From: JAUUSJ01 sp051880475
GTDB taxonomy: Bacteria; Bacillota; Clostridia; Lachnospirales; Lachnospiraceae
Direction: 5' to 3'
DNA length: 56,434 nucleotides
Assembly: GCA_051880475.1 (NCBI GenBank)
Contig: JBJEOA010000026.1
Coordinates: 1 to 56,434, forward strand
The number at the start of each line of letters is the position of its first letter. Positions within the stretch are counted from its first letter, which is position 1. Positions 16,242 through 25,283 of the stretch are shown piece after piece. Under the pieces are notes generated by a model, which ran no database searches, had not been told where the DNA came from, and saw nothing but the letters and a program-made list of their open reading frames with translations. A program made the translations under genes and the position numbers.

Positions 16242-16841
16242 TTATAGTTCCACTCTTCCGTCTAAGGCGCGAAGAAGTGTTACCTCATCTATATATTCTA
16301 AATCACCGCCAACGGGAACTCCGCTGGCAATCTTCGTAATTTTAATCCCTGTCGGTTTGACTAGCTTTGTAATATACATCGCAGTTGTCTCTCCCTCCAA
16401 GCTTGAATTTGTAGCCAAAATCAGTTCTTTTACTTCTTCTTTTTGCAGCCTCATCATTAACTCCCTAAGACGAATATCGGCTGGTCCAATTCCTAGCATA
16501 GGAGAAATAGCCCCGTGCAAAACATGATACACACCGTTATATTTTCCAGTTTTCTCATAGGCGGCTAAATCTCTCGTATTTTCCACAACCATAATCGTAC
16601 TGTGATCTCTATCTTGACTTGCACAGATTGGACAAATCTTTGTGTCCGTCAAAGTACAGCATACTTCACAATACTCAATCTTTTCCTTTGCCTCTAAAAT
16701 AGCAGTTGAGAGCGCCTCCACTTGTTCTTTTGGCATATTAACAATATGAAAAGCAAGTCTTTGCGCCGACTTTGCTCCAATTCCAGGCAATTTACTCAAT
16801 TGATCAATCAACCTTATAATATGAGCACTATAATAATCCAT
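16242..16841 (-). CDS. recR: Recombination mediator RecR
   Basis: 199 residues, normal. Helix-hairpin-helix (LPGIGAKSAQRLAFHI), a four-Cys zinc finger (C58, C61, C70, C73) and a Toprim domain starting IMVVENTRDLAAYE. Acts with RecF/RecO to load RecA at gaps. The start ATG overlaps the ybaB stop by one base (TAATG), showing coupled translation. The dnaX-ybaB-recR order is conserved in Firmicutes. Confidence 0.97.
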   Translation of the reverse strand: MDYYSAHIIRLIDQLSKLPGIGAKSAQRLAFHIVNMPKEQVEALSTAILEAKEKIEYCEVCCTLTDTKICPICASQDRDHSTIMVVENTRDLAAYEKTGKYNGVYHVLHGAISPMLGIGPADIRLRELMMRLQKEEVKELILATNSSLEGETTAMYITKLVKPTGIKITKIASGVPVGGDLEYIDEVTLLRALDGRVEL

Positions 16842-17179
16842 TAAAAAGGAAGACCTCCTAAGCCTGTAATTTTAGACATCTGGCTCTGTGTATCTGCCTC
16901 CATTTTGCGAATCGCCTCATTTACAGCAGCTACAATCAAATCTTCTAACATCTCAATATCATCTGGATCTACTACTTCTTCTGCTAATTTTACAGAAGTA
17001 ATTTCTTTTTTACCTGAAATCGTAACTTTTACAACTCCGCCACCAGCTGTAGCTTCATATTCCTTTGCCTCAAGCTCTTTTGTCTTTTCTTCCATCTGTT
17101 TTTGCATCTTTTGAGCCTGCTTCATTAAATTGTTCATATTTCCTGGCATACCGCCCTGAAATCCACCTCTTCTTGCCAT
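16841..17179 (-). CDS. ybaB: YbaB/EbfC nucleoid-associated protein
   Basis: 112 residues from the ATG at 17179, which has AGGAGG at a good distance. A longer frame from a TTG inside dnaX lacks a ribosome site. After a Gly/Met-rich start comes the family helix MKQAQKMQKQMEEKTKELE, then the TAGGGVVKVTISGKKEI strand region and the EDLIVAAVNEAIRK helix. Dimeric DNA-binding protein, usually found between dnaX and recR as here. Confidence 0.96.
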   Translation of the reverse strand: MARRGGFQGGMPGNMNNLMKQAQKMQKQMEEKTKELEAKEYEATAGGGVVKVTISGKKEITSVKLAEEVVDPDDIEMLEDLIVAAVNEAIRKMEADTQSQMSKITGLGGLPF

Positions 17180-17198
17180 AATATATGTCCTCCTAATT

Positions 17199-18794
17199 CT
17201 ATTCTTCAATAAACTCTACTGGCATTTTAATTCTGCTAAAATCAATTGCGTCTGTATCTCTCACGACAGAACTTCCCTGTTCCATCAATGTCTCTATCTG
17301 GACAATTCTTCCTGTCATCTTTGCAATATGGTCAGATAACTCCTGTCTATGATGCTCTCTGTCAAAATACATTTTACCCATGAAGCCATCCCCATCTTCT
17401 TGAAAAACTAGCATAAGATAGTTTCCCTCTTGACCAATAACAGGTCTTGCATTTTCCAAGTTTTTCTTCATTGGAAATGTTAATTTTTTCTTTATATTAC
17501 TCCAATTTGCAATAATCTGCTGAATCTCTTCCCAGTTTGCCTCTGGAAATTCTTTCTTTGCTTCCTCTATCGAGATTTTCTCTTCTATTTGCTCAGGTTC
17601 TTGTCTTTGTAAAACTTCAGCCTTTGGGATTTGTATTTTTCCCTCTTCTATTATTTTTTCTAATCGTCTGATTCTCTCAAGTAAACTTGATATGTCTTGT
17701 TCCATCTGCGGTGTACATAATTTAATAAATCCTACCTCCACCACGACTCTCTTTTGAACTGCATATTTCACATCATTAGAAAGCTCTGACACAATTCTCA
17801 CATAGCGCATCAATTCTTCTACTTCTACTGTTTCAGCCTGCTGTCTCAAAACTTCTATCGTATCTGTGGACATATCCAAAATATCTTGTGCCTCTGCTTT
17901 TATTTTTATGAGCAAAAGGTTGCGAAGATACCACAAAAAATCTGTCACAAACTGAGTAATCTCACGCCCTGACATAATCATGTCTTCAATAATAGTTAGT
18001 ATATGCTCTACATTTTTCTCTTGTAATGCAAAAAATAAATCTGCAAACACAGTAATATCTGCTGCACCTAAAACTTCTAGCACATTATCATATGTCAGCT
18101 TTTTTCCAAGATAAAACGCTATGCATTGATCTAATAAACTTAATGCATCACGCATAGAGCCGTCCGCAGCTTTTGAAATATAGCGAATCGCTTTTTCTTC
18201 AACCTCAATCTTTTCTTTTCTCATCAAATCAAGCAGTCTATTAGAGATTGTATCCACAGTAATTCTCTTAAAATCATATCGCTGACATCTCGATAAGATT
18301 GTGACAGGTATCTTATGAACCTCTGTAGTTGCTAAAATAAAAATAACATAACTTGGCGGTTCTTCTAATGTCTTAAGCAGTGCGTTAAAAGCACCCATAG
18401 ATAACATATGAACCTCATCGATAATATAAACCTTATATTTTCCCTCTGTAGGTGAGTACTGAACCTGTTCTTTAATCTCACGGATATTATCTACACCATT
18501 ATTAGAAGCAGCATCAATCTCTATTACATTCATGGAATTGTGGCGATTAATCGCCTGACAAGTTGGACATTCATTACAAGGACTACCCTCAATCGGATGT
18601 TCACAATTTACCGCCTTAGCAAATAATTTGGCAATTGTCGTCTTTCCTGTTCCCCTCGTTCCACAAAAAAGATAAGCGTGTCCTATACGCTGTGCCATCA
18701 ATTGATTTTTCAATGTTGTGACAATATGCTCTTGTCCTTTTACATCCTCAAATACTGACGGTCTCCATTTTCTATAAAGTGCCATATAAGCCAT
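17199..18794 (-). CDS. dnaX: DNA polymerase III subunits gamma/tau
   Basis: Clamp-loader ATPase. MALYRKWRPSVFEDVKGQEH start, Walker A GTRGTGKTT at about 45-53, zinc Cys at 64, 73, 76 and 79, DEVH-type Walker B (IIDEVHMLS) and the sensor LATTEVHKIP. 531 residues, with a C-terminal tail after residue 370 that would be the tau part. I see no sign that a frameshifted gamma form is made, but this cannot be excluded. GAGGTGA ribosome site. Confidence 0.97.
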   Translation of the reverse strand: MAYMALYRKWRPSVFEDVKGQEHIVTTLKNQLMAQRIGHAYLFCGTRGTGKTTIAKLFAKAVNCEHPIEGSPCNECPTCQAINRHNSMNVIEIDAASNNGVDNIREIKEQVQYSPTEGKYKVYIIDEVHMLSMGAFNALLKTLEEPPSYVIFILATTEVHKIPVTILSRCQRYDFKRITVDTISNRLLDLMRKEKIEVEEKAIRYISKAADGSMRDALSLLDQCIAFYLGKKLTYDNVLEVLGAADITVFADLFFALQEKNVEHILTIIEDMIMSGREITQFVTDFLWYLRNLLLIKIKAEAQDILDMSTDTIEVLRQQAETVEVEELMRYVRIVSELSNDVKYAVQKRVVVEVGFIKLCTPQMEQDISSLLERIRRLEKIIEEGKIQIPKAEVLQRQEPEQIEEKISIEEAKKEFPEANWEEIQQIIANWSNIKKKLTFPMKKNLENARPVIGQEGNYLMLVFQEDGDGFMGKMYFDREHHRQELSDHIAKMTGRIVQIETLMEQGSSVVRDTDAIDFSRIKMPVEFIEE

Positions 18795-19099
18795 AAGCTC
18801 ACCTCTTCTATTCCTGTTTTATTTTTGACATCGACAAAATTTACAAAACACTGAATTTTCTTTACACCATATTATACTACCACAACTTTAAAATTTGGAA
18901 AAGGGGAAATGTCAATTTTCTTTGTTTTGTTTCTAAAAGATTACGATTCACAGCTCAACTATTTTAGACAATGAATTCTTATGCTTTTGTCTCTTTTTGT
19001 TATTTCTTATAAAAAATTGTATCTATTTTGATGACGAAAGCATTTGCCTGTTTTTTCTTTGTTTGATACGCTTATAGACAGAGAAAGGGGAGACAAACT
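18795..19099. other. Divergent promoter region between dnaX and the kinase-like gene
   Basis: 305 bases. On the minus strand a TATAAT box occurs in GTAGTATAATATGG (about 18870-18880) and may serve dnaX. On the plus strand GAAAGGGG just before 19100 is the ribosome site of the next gene. No RNA gene is recognised; the SRP RNA that sits here in some Firmicutes is absent. Confidence 0.4.
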
Positions 19100-19795
19100 A
19101 TGTCTAGTACAATTATTCAAAAAAATTATTCAAATAAAGATAAACAGGCAGCAATTACATCCACAGCTAAGCTCTCACATGAAGTAAATAATTATTTATC
19201 TGTTTTATACAGTCAAATGCAATATATGGAAAAAAAATACGGTTTATTAAAAGAGGATGAAGATTGGATTATGCTAAAACATGAAGCAAAAAATTTGTCC
19301 TCTACCCTCTATAGACTTACATATCCCGCAAAAGAAATCCCAAAAGAATACTTTTTACTTGATCAGCTATTAGAAGAAGTCTATCGAGCTTGGAAAAAGA
19401 GATTTCAAAAAAAAGGGTATGCACTTTACTATATCTATGAGCAACATCTACCCATTCAGTTTTTGGGATATCCATCCGACTTTGTACAAATTATGAATAA
19501 TCTTCTATCTAATAGCTACGATGCTCTTCGCCATATTTCAAGAAACGGCGAAACTATTATTTTATTAAAAAATTATAAAAATCAAATTATTTTAAAAATT
19601 GAGGATAATGGATGTGGAATTCCATTTCAAGATTTAGAACATATTTTCGACTACGGAATGTCGAAAAAACAGTCTGGACACGGAATTGGGCTTTCCGTTG
19701 TAAAAGATTTGGTCCAGAAAAATTCTGGATATATCTGTGTAAATTCCACTCCTAATTGTGGAACTAGTTTCTATTTATCTTTTCCACAAATTTAG
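19100..19795 (+). CDS. Soluble histidine kinase-like ATPase, orphan
   Basis: 231 residues with no membrane segment or sensor domain. A dimerisation/phospho-acceptor helix has His27 in KLSHEVNNYLSVL. The GHKL ATPase domain shows the N-box NNLLSNSYDAL, G1 DNGCGIP and G2 GHGIGLSVVKDL. HE-x-x-N next to the ATPase argues for real autokinase activity. No response regulator adjoins; the rhomboid gene on the opposite strand follows. It could feed a phosphorelay, for example toward sporulation, but nothing here shows that. Ribosome site GAAAGGGG before ATG. Confidence 0.8.
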   Translation: MSSTIIQKNYSNKDKQAAITSTAKLSHEVNNYLSVLYSQMQYMEKKYGLLKEDEDWIMLKHEAKNLSSTLYRLTYPAKEIPKEYFLLDQLLEEVYRAWKKRFQKKGYALYYIYEQHLPIQFLGYPSDFVQIMNNLLSNSYDALRHISRNGETIILLKNYKNQIILKIEDNGCGIPFQDLEHIFDYGMSKKQSGHGIGLSVVKDLVQKNSGYICVNSTPNCGTSFYLSFPQI

Positions 19796-19818
19796 TATTT
19801 ATTTTTTCATGCTAAAGG

Positions 19819-20883
19819 CTATTCCCATTTATTTTTTCTGCGGGGAAAATAGCAAAAAATAGCTAGTAAAAACCCCGCAATAAGTCCTCCTACATGAGCC
19901 GCATTGTCCACGCCATCTGTAAAGAATCCAACCGAGATAGTACCAACAATCATAAATAAAAAACTTCTCCAGCTAAGTTCCTCTAATCTTCCCTTATTTC
20001 GTATGATAATATATAGCAAAGCTCCGACTACGCCAAAAAGTGCACCTGATGCTCCCGCTGACGCAACATTATCATTTTGATATCGATAATAAAGTAGCGA
20101 GACAAGACTAGATCCAACCCCCGCTCCAAAATATAAAATGAGATATCGAATTGTCCCGACAACTCTCTCAAGATAAGATCCAATTAAAAACAAAAAGAGC
20201 ATATTATTAAAAAGATGAGAAATTCCAAAATGTAAAAACATACAACTGACCATTCTATAGTACTCCCCGCCAAAACAAATACTTCTCCAGTCCATCACTC
20301 CAGCTTCCAAAAGCAATTCTCCAATCGTTCCAGATAACTCTATAAAAAGAAAAATTAAAATATTAAGGAAAACAATCCCTGTATTAGCAGGCGTCATTTT
20401 ACTGCGAATCATTTCCCACTCTTTTTTATATTGTTTTTTTCTCTCCTCTCTTTGAATCTTTTTTAATTTTTTTAAGTTTCCTGTCAACAATGCATCTAAT
20501 TGTTTATACAAATTCAAAAAATGAGCATTTACTTCATCAAAAATATACTCCCTCTTTTCTTTCGCATCGATAAACCAAATATTATCTACTTCCAAAGCAA
20601 GTTTTCTATCTTCCTCGTCTGGTTCTCCCGCAAGTATCACCCAGTAAGAAAATATTATCGATTTTTGTGTCTGAATTTTCATCATTTGTTTTAAATTATC
20701 AAAAAATTTTTTGTCTAATTTCAAAATTCCCTGCTCTGTATTTTTATTAATAACGGCAATCATTAAAAGCGAATCTCCATTTTCTTTATATAAAAGTGTA
20801 AACGGTGTTTCTTTTGTATTTTCAACTTGTCTATACCTTTGTTGTCTTAGTAATTCCAAAATCGCTTCTTCCAAATATTTCAC
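19819..20883 (-). CDS. Rhomboid-family intramembrane serine protease
   Basis: 354 residues. The first about 165 form a soluble domain of unknown type ending in a basic helix (LKKLKKIQREERKKQYKKE). Then six or more membrane helices follow, with the catalytic dyad Ser279 in GASGALFG and His330 in NAAHVGGLIAG. An upstream HFGISHLFNNMLFLFLIG matches the rhomboid H-x3-N-x-x-x-L region. Cleaves membrane proteins within the bilayer; targets unknown. It is convergent with the kinase-like gene, ending 24 bases from it. Confidence 0.94.
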   Translation of the reverse strand: MKYLEEAILELLRQQRYRQVENTKETPFTLLYKENGDSLLMIAVINKNTEQGILKLDKKFFDNLKQMMKIQTQKSIIFSYWVILAGEPDEEDRKLALEVDNIWFIDAKEKREYIFDEVNAHFLNLYKQLDALLTGNLKKLKKIQREERKKQYKKEWEMIRSKMTPANTGIVFLNILIFLFIELSGTIGELLLEAGVMDWRSICFGGEYYRMVSCMFLHFGISHLFNNMLFLFLIGSYLERVVGTIRYLILYFGAGVGSSLVSLLYYRYQNDNVASAGASGALFGVVGALLYIIIRNKGRLEELSWRSFLFMIVGTISVGFFTDGVDNAAHVGGLIAGFLLAIFCYFPRRKNKWE

Positions 20884-21015
20884 CTATTCCTTTCCTTTAT
20901 ACTTTCACTTTTCTATAGCGATTTTTATTTTAAACGATACTTCTTATATAGTCAAATTTCTTTTTCTTTGTTCATTGTGACAATAATATAATTATTTTTT
21001 TTGCTATATTTTCCA

Positions 21016-21044
21016 TTGAATCTTATTTTTAAACGTGATAAAAT
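21016..21044 (+). promoter_or_regulatory. Promoter of the GH13-LacI-HAD operon
   Basis: -35 TTGAAT (21016-21021), spacer 17, -10 TAAAAT (21039-21044). The operator at 21050-21063 covers the expected start point. Confidence 0.6.
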
Positions 21045-21049
21045 ACTTT

Positions 21050-21063
21050 TGAAAACGATTACA
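21050..21063 (+). promoter_or_regulatory. LacI/CcpA-type operator
   Basis: TGAAAACGATTACA fits the cre-like consensus TGWAANCGNTNWCA at every fixed position. Its reverse complement is identical to the site at 25270-25283 before the PTS gene. It may be read by the local LacI-family protein (23161) or by CcpA. Confidence 0.7.
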
Positions 21064-21165
21064 ATATTCTTTTTTCAATCTTTCTTATAATGAATATGTA
21101 TGTATGTTTTTAGACATCACTATATTAAGAAAGTCTAATTGCTTGCCTTTGCAGGGACTTTCACA

Positions 21166-21191
21166 GTAAACGAATCTGTCTGCCTTCGCAG
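21166..21191 (+). repeat. Dispersed hairpin repeat, copy 1
   Basis: 26 bases identical at 24 positions to 44143-44168 (opposite strand). It contains CTGC-CTTC-GCAG, a short hairpin. A related weaker motif (TTGCCTTTGCAGG) lies at 21143-21155. It sits in the leader of the GH13 operon, about 35 bases before the start codon. Confidence 0.55.
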
Positions 21192-21224
21192 GCACCATAT
21201 AAAACGGAAAAATAGGAGAAGAAA

Positions 21225-23081
21225 ATGGTAGATCAAAAAAAATGGACGAAAGAGTACACCCGTAGATACGAGAGACATTATGACGAATTAAAATGGCTCT
21301 ACTGTGAATTATATAATAATGATATGCAAGCTTTTGATTATTTATGTAATTCTCTATATGATTACTACAAAAATCGAAAAACATCGTTAAAAGAACTAGA
21401 CCGTATAAGAGAAAAGAATCCTGATTGGTATAAGGGCAATGATCTTCTCGGAATGATGCTTTACACACAAGCATTTGCAGGGGATTTACAAGGAGTAAAA
21501 AATAAGTTAGACTATTTAGAGAAGGCTGGTGTAAATTATGTACACTTCATGCCACTTTTGGAAAGCCCAGCTGGCAGAAGCGACGGCGGATATGCAGTTG
21601 CTAATTTTAGAAAAGTACAGCCTTCTCTTGGAACTATGGAAGATTTAAGCGAAGTGACAGAAGAATGTCATAAACGTGGTATGAGCTGCTGCCTTGACTT
21701 TGTTATGAATCATACAAGTGAAGATCACGAGTGGGCCCGCTCAGCCAGATTGGGAAATCCTGTAGACAGAGCTCGCTATTTCTTCTATGATAACTGGGAT
21801 ATTCCAAACAAATTTGAAAGAACAGTTCCTCAAGTATTTCCAACAACAGCTCCTGGTAATTTTACTTGGTTTGATGACTGCAAACAAGTTGTCATGACTA
21901 CTTTTTATCCTTATCAGTGGGATTTAAATTACGCAAATCCTATGGTATTTAATGATATGGTTGGAAATATGCTCTTCCTTGCTAATCAGGGAATCGATAT
22001 TTTGAGATTAGACGCTGTTCCTTATATCTGGAAAGAACTTGGAACAGACTGTAGAAACTTACCTCAAGTACATACAATCGTGCGTATGATGCGTATTATC
22101 TCTGAGATTGTATGTCCAAGTGTCCTACTCTTAGGGGAAGTTGTTATGGAACCAGTTAAAGTTGTTCCTTATTTTGGCACTGTGGAAAAACCAGAATGTC
22201 ATATGCTTTATAATGTAACAACAATGGCAACTACATGGCATACAGTTGCCACACAAGACACTAGATTATTAAAAAGACAATTAGATCAGGTAAATCGTCT
22301 TCCAAAAGAATATGTATTTTTAAATTATCTCCGTTGCCACGACGATATCGGTTGGGGACTTGATTATCCTTGGTTGAAAAACTTTGGAATGGAAGAAGTT
22401 CCTCATAAAGCCTACCTAAACGCTTACTTTACTGGAAAGTTCGAGGGCAGTCAGTCTAGAGGCGAGCTTTATAATGACGATCCACGTCTTGGAGATGCAA
22501 GACTTTGCGGTACAACTGCTAGTTTATGTGGACTAGAGGCAGCACTTTTCGAGAAAAATGAAGATAAAATCAATATTGCTTGCAGAAAAATTCTTATGCT
22601 TCACGCATATATGTTATCTCAAAGCGGTATTCCTGTTATTTACAGCGGTGATGAAATTGGCCAGTTAAATGACTATAACTACCATAATGACCCAGAAAAA
22701 TGGGAGGATAGCCGTTATCTTCATAGAGGCAATTTCCTCTGGGATTTAGAAACTTTAAAAGATGTAGAAGGCACAAGCCAATACCAAATCTTTAACGGAC
22801 TTAGAAAGCTCGAAGAACTTAGAGCACAAAACTCTGTTTTCTCTGGAAAAGCAGATGTTAGTCTTGTTCCACTTTGGCAAGACCAGATTCTTGGCATCCG
22901 CCGTGAAGATGAAAAGCAATGCTATGTCGGCTACTTTAATTTCGGAGACTATGCGACAAGTTGTGATTTTACAGGTATTGCGTCTATGCGTGATGTAGAA
23001 ACTGGAGAGATTTTTGAGGGTGATACTGTACAGTTAGAACCATTCGGATATCGCTTATTTCTTGCAGACAAGAAAAATTAA
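21225..23081 (+). CDS. GH13 alpha-glucosyl enzyme, amylosucrase-like
   Basis: 618 residues. A helical N-terminal region (about 1-90) precedes a GH13 barrel, the layout of subfamily 4 (amylosucrase). Catalytic residues: Asp263 in ILRLDAVPY, Glu305 in LLGEVVM, Asp373 in RCHDDIGWG. Also CLDFVMNHTSEDHEW and IPVIYSGDEIGQLND. No signal peptide, so it acts inside the cell. Likely substrates are sucrose or a related glucoside, by transglucosylation, hydrolysis or phosphorolysis. It is the first gene of a LacI-controlled operon. Confidence 0.85.
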   Translation: MVDQKKWTKEYTRRYERHYDELKWLYCELYNNDMQAFDYLCNSLYDYYKNRKTSLKELDRIREKNPDWYKGNDLLGMMLYTQAFAGDLQGVKNKLDYLEKAGVNYVHFMPLLESPAGRSDGGYAVANFRKVQPSLGTMEDLSEVTEECHKRGMSCCLDFVMNHTSEDHEWARSARLGNPVDRARYFFYDNWDIPNKFERTVPQVFPTTAPGNFTWFDDCKQVVMTTFYPYQWDLNYANPMVFNDMVGNMLFLANQGIDILRLDAVPYIWKELGTDCRNLPQVHTIVRMMRIISEIVCPSVLLLGEVVMEPVKVVPYFGTVEKPECHMLYNVTTMATTWHTVATQDTRLLKRQLDQVNRLPKEYVFLNYLRCHDDIGWGLDYPWLKNFGMEEVPHKAYLNAYFTGKFEGSQSRGELYNDDPRLGDARLCGTTASLCGLEAALFEKNEDKINIACRKILMLHAYMLSQSGIPVIYSGDEIGQLNDYNYHNDPEKWEDSRYLHRGNFLWDLETLKDVEGTSQYQIFNGLRKLEELRAQNSVFSGKADVSLVPLWQDQILGIRREDEKQCYVGYFNFGDYATSCDFTGIASMRDVETGEIFEGDTVQLEPFGYRLFLADKKN

Positions 23082-23160
23082 ATTTTCTTTTTAGCTACGG
23101 ATATTTACCTTATCTTTATCTTTATTAATTTAATTCAATAAAAGGGCAGGTATCCAATAT

Positions 23161-24153
23161 ATGAATATTAGCGAAATAGCAAAAATGGCTGGAGTTTCCA
23201 CTGCCGCTGTAAGCAGATATTTAAACGGCGGCAGTCTCAGCCAGACAAAAAGAGAACAAATTCAAAAAGTAATCAAACGAACTGGTTATGAACCAAATGC
23301 CTACGCAAGAACTTTACGCACAGGCTATATGAATAATATAGGAGTTATTGTGCCTAAAATTAATTCTGAATCTGTAAGTGAGGTGACTGCCGGCATATCC
23401 ACTGTACTTTCTAAACATAACTATATGTTATTTCTTGGAAATACAGACAATAACGAAATGAAGGAATTAGATTTTCTTCGTATTATGCAAAAAAATCATC
23501 TGGCAGGTATTATTCTCATGGGGACGATTATTACCCCTTCTCATTTAAGAGTATTTCAAGAATGTAAAATTCCAATTATAATTGTTGGACAAATGCAAGA
23601 GCGTATGCCTTGTATTTATCATGATGATTATCACGCTGCGAGAGCTCTCACTTCTCTTGTTTTACAAAACCAAAAAAAGAACATCGCCTATATTTCTGTA
23701 TGTGAGGAGGATATTGCTGTTGGGAAAAATCGTAAGCAGGGAATTATTGACGAGTTAAATGCTCATAATCTCTCTCTTGTCACAATAGAATCCTCTTTAT
23801 TTACAATTGATTCAGGTTATGAGGCAATGCAGCGCATTTTAAATAAAAATTTTAATATTGATGCTGTAATTTGTGCCACAGACAGTATCGCTATCGGTGC
23901 TATGAAGGCAATCCATAATGCCGGATACTCTATCCCAGAAGATATGAGTGTCTGTGGTTTTGGTGGGAATAAAATTGGTGCGATGCTAACTCCTCCTCTT
24001 ACAACAGTAAAGCTTTACTATAAACAGGCAGGTATGGAAGCTGCAAAATTACTTCTTGATATGATTGAGAACTCCCGAAAAGAGATAAAGGAGGAAACTG
24101 CCATTAAACAACTTATGCTCTCTTATGAAATATTAGAAAGAGAATCTCTATAA
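23161..24153 (+). CDS. LacI-family transcription regulator
   Basis: 330 residues. The N-terminal helix-turn-helix NISEIAKMAGVSTAAVSRYL with hinge NAYARTLRT is followed by a periplasmic-binding-protein-like sensor domain (from about residue 60, IGVIVPKINS). Placed between the GH13 and HAD genes, it very likely controls this operon and the PTS gene through the shared 14-base operator. ScrR/SacR-like regulators of sucrose genes are the closest role I can suggest. The effector, a sugar or sugar phosphate, is not known. Confidence 0.92.
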   Translation: MNISEIAKMAGVSTAAVSRYLNGGSLSQTKREQIQKVIKRTGYEPNAYARTLRTGYMNNIGVIVPKINSESVSEVTAGISTVLSKHNYMLFLGNTDNNEMKELDFLRIMQKNHLAGIILMGTIITPSHLRVFQECKIPIIIVGQMQERMPCIYHDDYHAARALTSLVLQNQKKNIAYISVCEEDIAVGKNRKQGIIDELNAHNLSLVTIESSLFTIDSGYEAMQRILNKNFNIDAVICATDSIAIGAMKAIHNAGYSIPEDMSVCGFGGNKIGAMLTPPLTTVKLYYKQAGMEAAKLLLDMIENSRKEIKEETAIKQLMLSYEILERESL

Positions 24154-24175
24154 TATACTTGAAAGGCAAATAATT

Positions 24176-25003
24176 ATGAACAAAAAATTAATATTTTTAG
24201 ATATCGACGGAACGTTAACGCCTCCAGGCAGCAATATTCCGCCTGATTCTGCAATAAAGGCTATTAAAAAAGCTCAAGAAAACGGACATAAAGTCTTTTT
24301 ATGCTCTGGACGTAATTATACAATGTTAAGTCCACTTCTAAAATATAATTTTGACGGTGTCATCGCAAGCGCAGGCGGATATATTATATGCGATGACCAA
24401 TTAATCTACGACTGTCCTATGACAGAAAAACAGTTTAAAACTGCTATGGATGTTTTTGATAAAAACAATGTTTTTTGTACAATTGAATCTGCCAAAGGTT
24501 CCTTTACCGATCCTCGTTTTAAAGAGTATTTAAAAAATACTCCTGGAGAGGCAAATTCAGAGCTTCTTCGTTGGCGAAACCAAATTGAGAAAGAACTAAA
24601 TATTCGCTCTCTCGATGAGTATGACAATAGTCCTATCTATAAAATTATCATTATGGCGACAAGTAATTCTTCCCTAGAAGAACCAAAAAAAGTATTATCT
24701 AATGAATTCCAGTTTTGTCTTCAGCCAGATAATGCCTCTGGAATTATAAATGGAGAAATCATCAATTTAGAATTTAATAAAGGACTAGCTGTGCAAAAAG
24801 TATGTGATTACTATCATATTCCTATCGAAGATAGCATCTCTTTTGGCGACAGCATGAATGACCTCGAAATGATTGAGACGACAGCCTGCAGCGTTGTCAT
24901 GGAAAACGGAGCTGAACCTTTGAAAAAAATTGCAGACATCATCGCTCCTACTGTGGAGGAAGATGGATTATACAAAGTATTTGAACAATTAAATTTAATG
25001 TAA
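24176..25003 (+). CDS. HAD-superfamily Cof-type phosphatase
   Basis: 275 residues. Motif I FLDIDGTLTPPG, motif II LCSGRN, Lys in the LEFNKGLAVQKV region and motif IV SFGDSMNDLEMIE define a Cof/IIB HAD phosphatase acting on sugar or nucleotide phosphates. It is the last gene of the GH13-LacI operon, 22 bases after lacI, with a strong terminator after it. In this setting it may dephosphorylate the PTS product, which is inference only. Confidence 0.92.
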   Translation: MNKKLIFLDIDGTLTPPGSNIPPDSAIKAIKKAQENGHKVFLCSGRNYTMLSPLLKYNFDGVIASAGGYIICDDQLIYDCPMTEKQFKTAMDVFDKNNVFCTIESAKGSFTDPRFKEYLKNTPGEANSELLRWRNQIEKELNIRSLDEYDNSPIYKIIIMATSNSSLEEPKKVLSNEFQFCLQPDNASGIINGEIINLEFNKGLAVQKVCDYYHIPIEDSISFGDSMNDLEMIETTACSVVMENGAEPLKKIADIIAPTVEEDGLYKVFEQLNLM

Positions 25004-25022
25004 ATTAAACTCTTAAGATTCT

Positions 25023-25057
25023 ATCCCTATAGCACGGTAATTGCTATAGGGATTTTT
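25023..25057 (+). terminator. Terminator of the GH13-LacI-HAD operon
   Basis: Perfect 12-bp stem ATCCCTATAGCA (25023-25034) with TGCTATAGGGAT (25042-25053), followed by TTTTT. Shows that the PTS gene is a separate transcription unit. Confidence 0.9.
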
Positions 25058-25169
25058 GATTTTCACATTTTGAAAATATAAATGAACAAACATACTTTCC
25101 TTTATCTAACTACGAAAATCCCTATCAATCTATGAGACAAACAGAGACTTCTTAGATCTAAATTTTTAT

Positions 25170-25183
25170 TGAAATCGTTTTCA
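25170..25183 (+). promoter_or_regulatory. LacI/CcpA-type operator, distal PTS site
   Basis: TGAAATCGTTTTCA, a full match to TGWAANCGNTNWCA. It lies exactly 100 bases upstream of the second site, a distance that would allow looping. Confidence 0.65.
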
Positions 25184-25228
25184 ATATTTTGCACAAAATT
25201 TAGGTTTACTTTTTGTAAAAAATACAAA

Positions 25229-25257
25229 TAGACTTTGTAAATTCAATGTGTTATTAT
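25229..25257 (+). promoter_or_regulatory. Probable promoter of the PTS gene
   Basis: -35 TAGACT (weak), spacer 17, -10 TATTAT. It lies between the two operators, the proximal one covering the early transcribed region. Confidence 0.45.
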
Positions 25258-25269
25258 CGTATTACGATA

Positions 25270-25283
25270 TGTAATCGTTTTCA
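25270..25283 (+). promoter_or_regulatory. LacI/CcpA-type operator, proximal PTS site
   Basis: TGTAATCGTTTTCA, the exact reverse complement of the operator at 21050-21063 before the GH13 gene. Confidence 0.7.

Larger units (their letters stand above)
20884..21224. other. Divergent control region between rhomboid and sugar operon
   Basis: 341 bases holding the plus-strand promoter 21016-21044, the LacI-type operator 21050-21063 and a leader of about 150 bases with two hairpin motifs (21141-21157 and 21178-21194), part of a repeat also found at 44143. No ORF on either strand is credible. Confidence 0.5.

Noticed and set aside
18795..19099. Possible SRP (4.5S) RNA gene upstream of dnaX, as in Bacillus
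   Set aside because: I looked for the conserved apical hairpin motif and found none.
21085..21474. 129-codon open frame on the minus strand
   Set aside because: Overlaps the promoter leader and start of the GH13 gene on the other strand; no ribosome site and no family resemblance.
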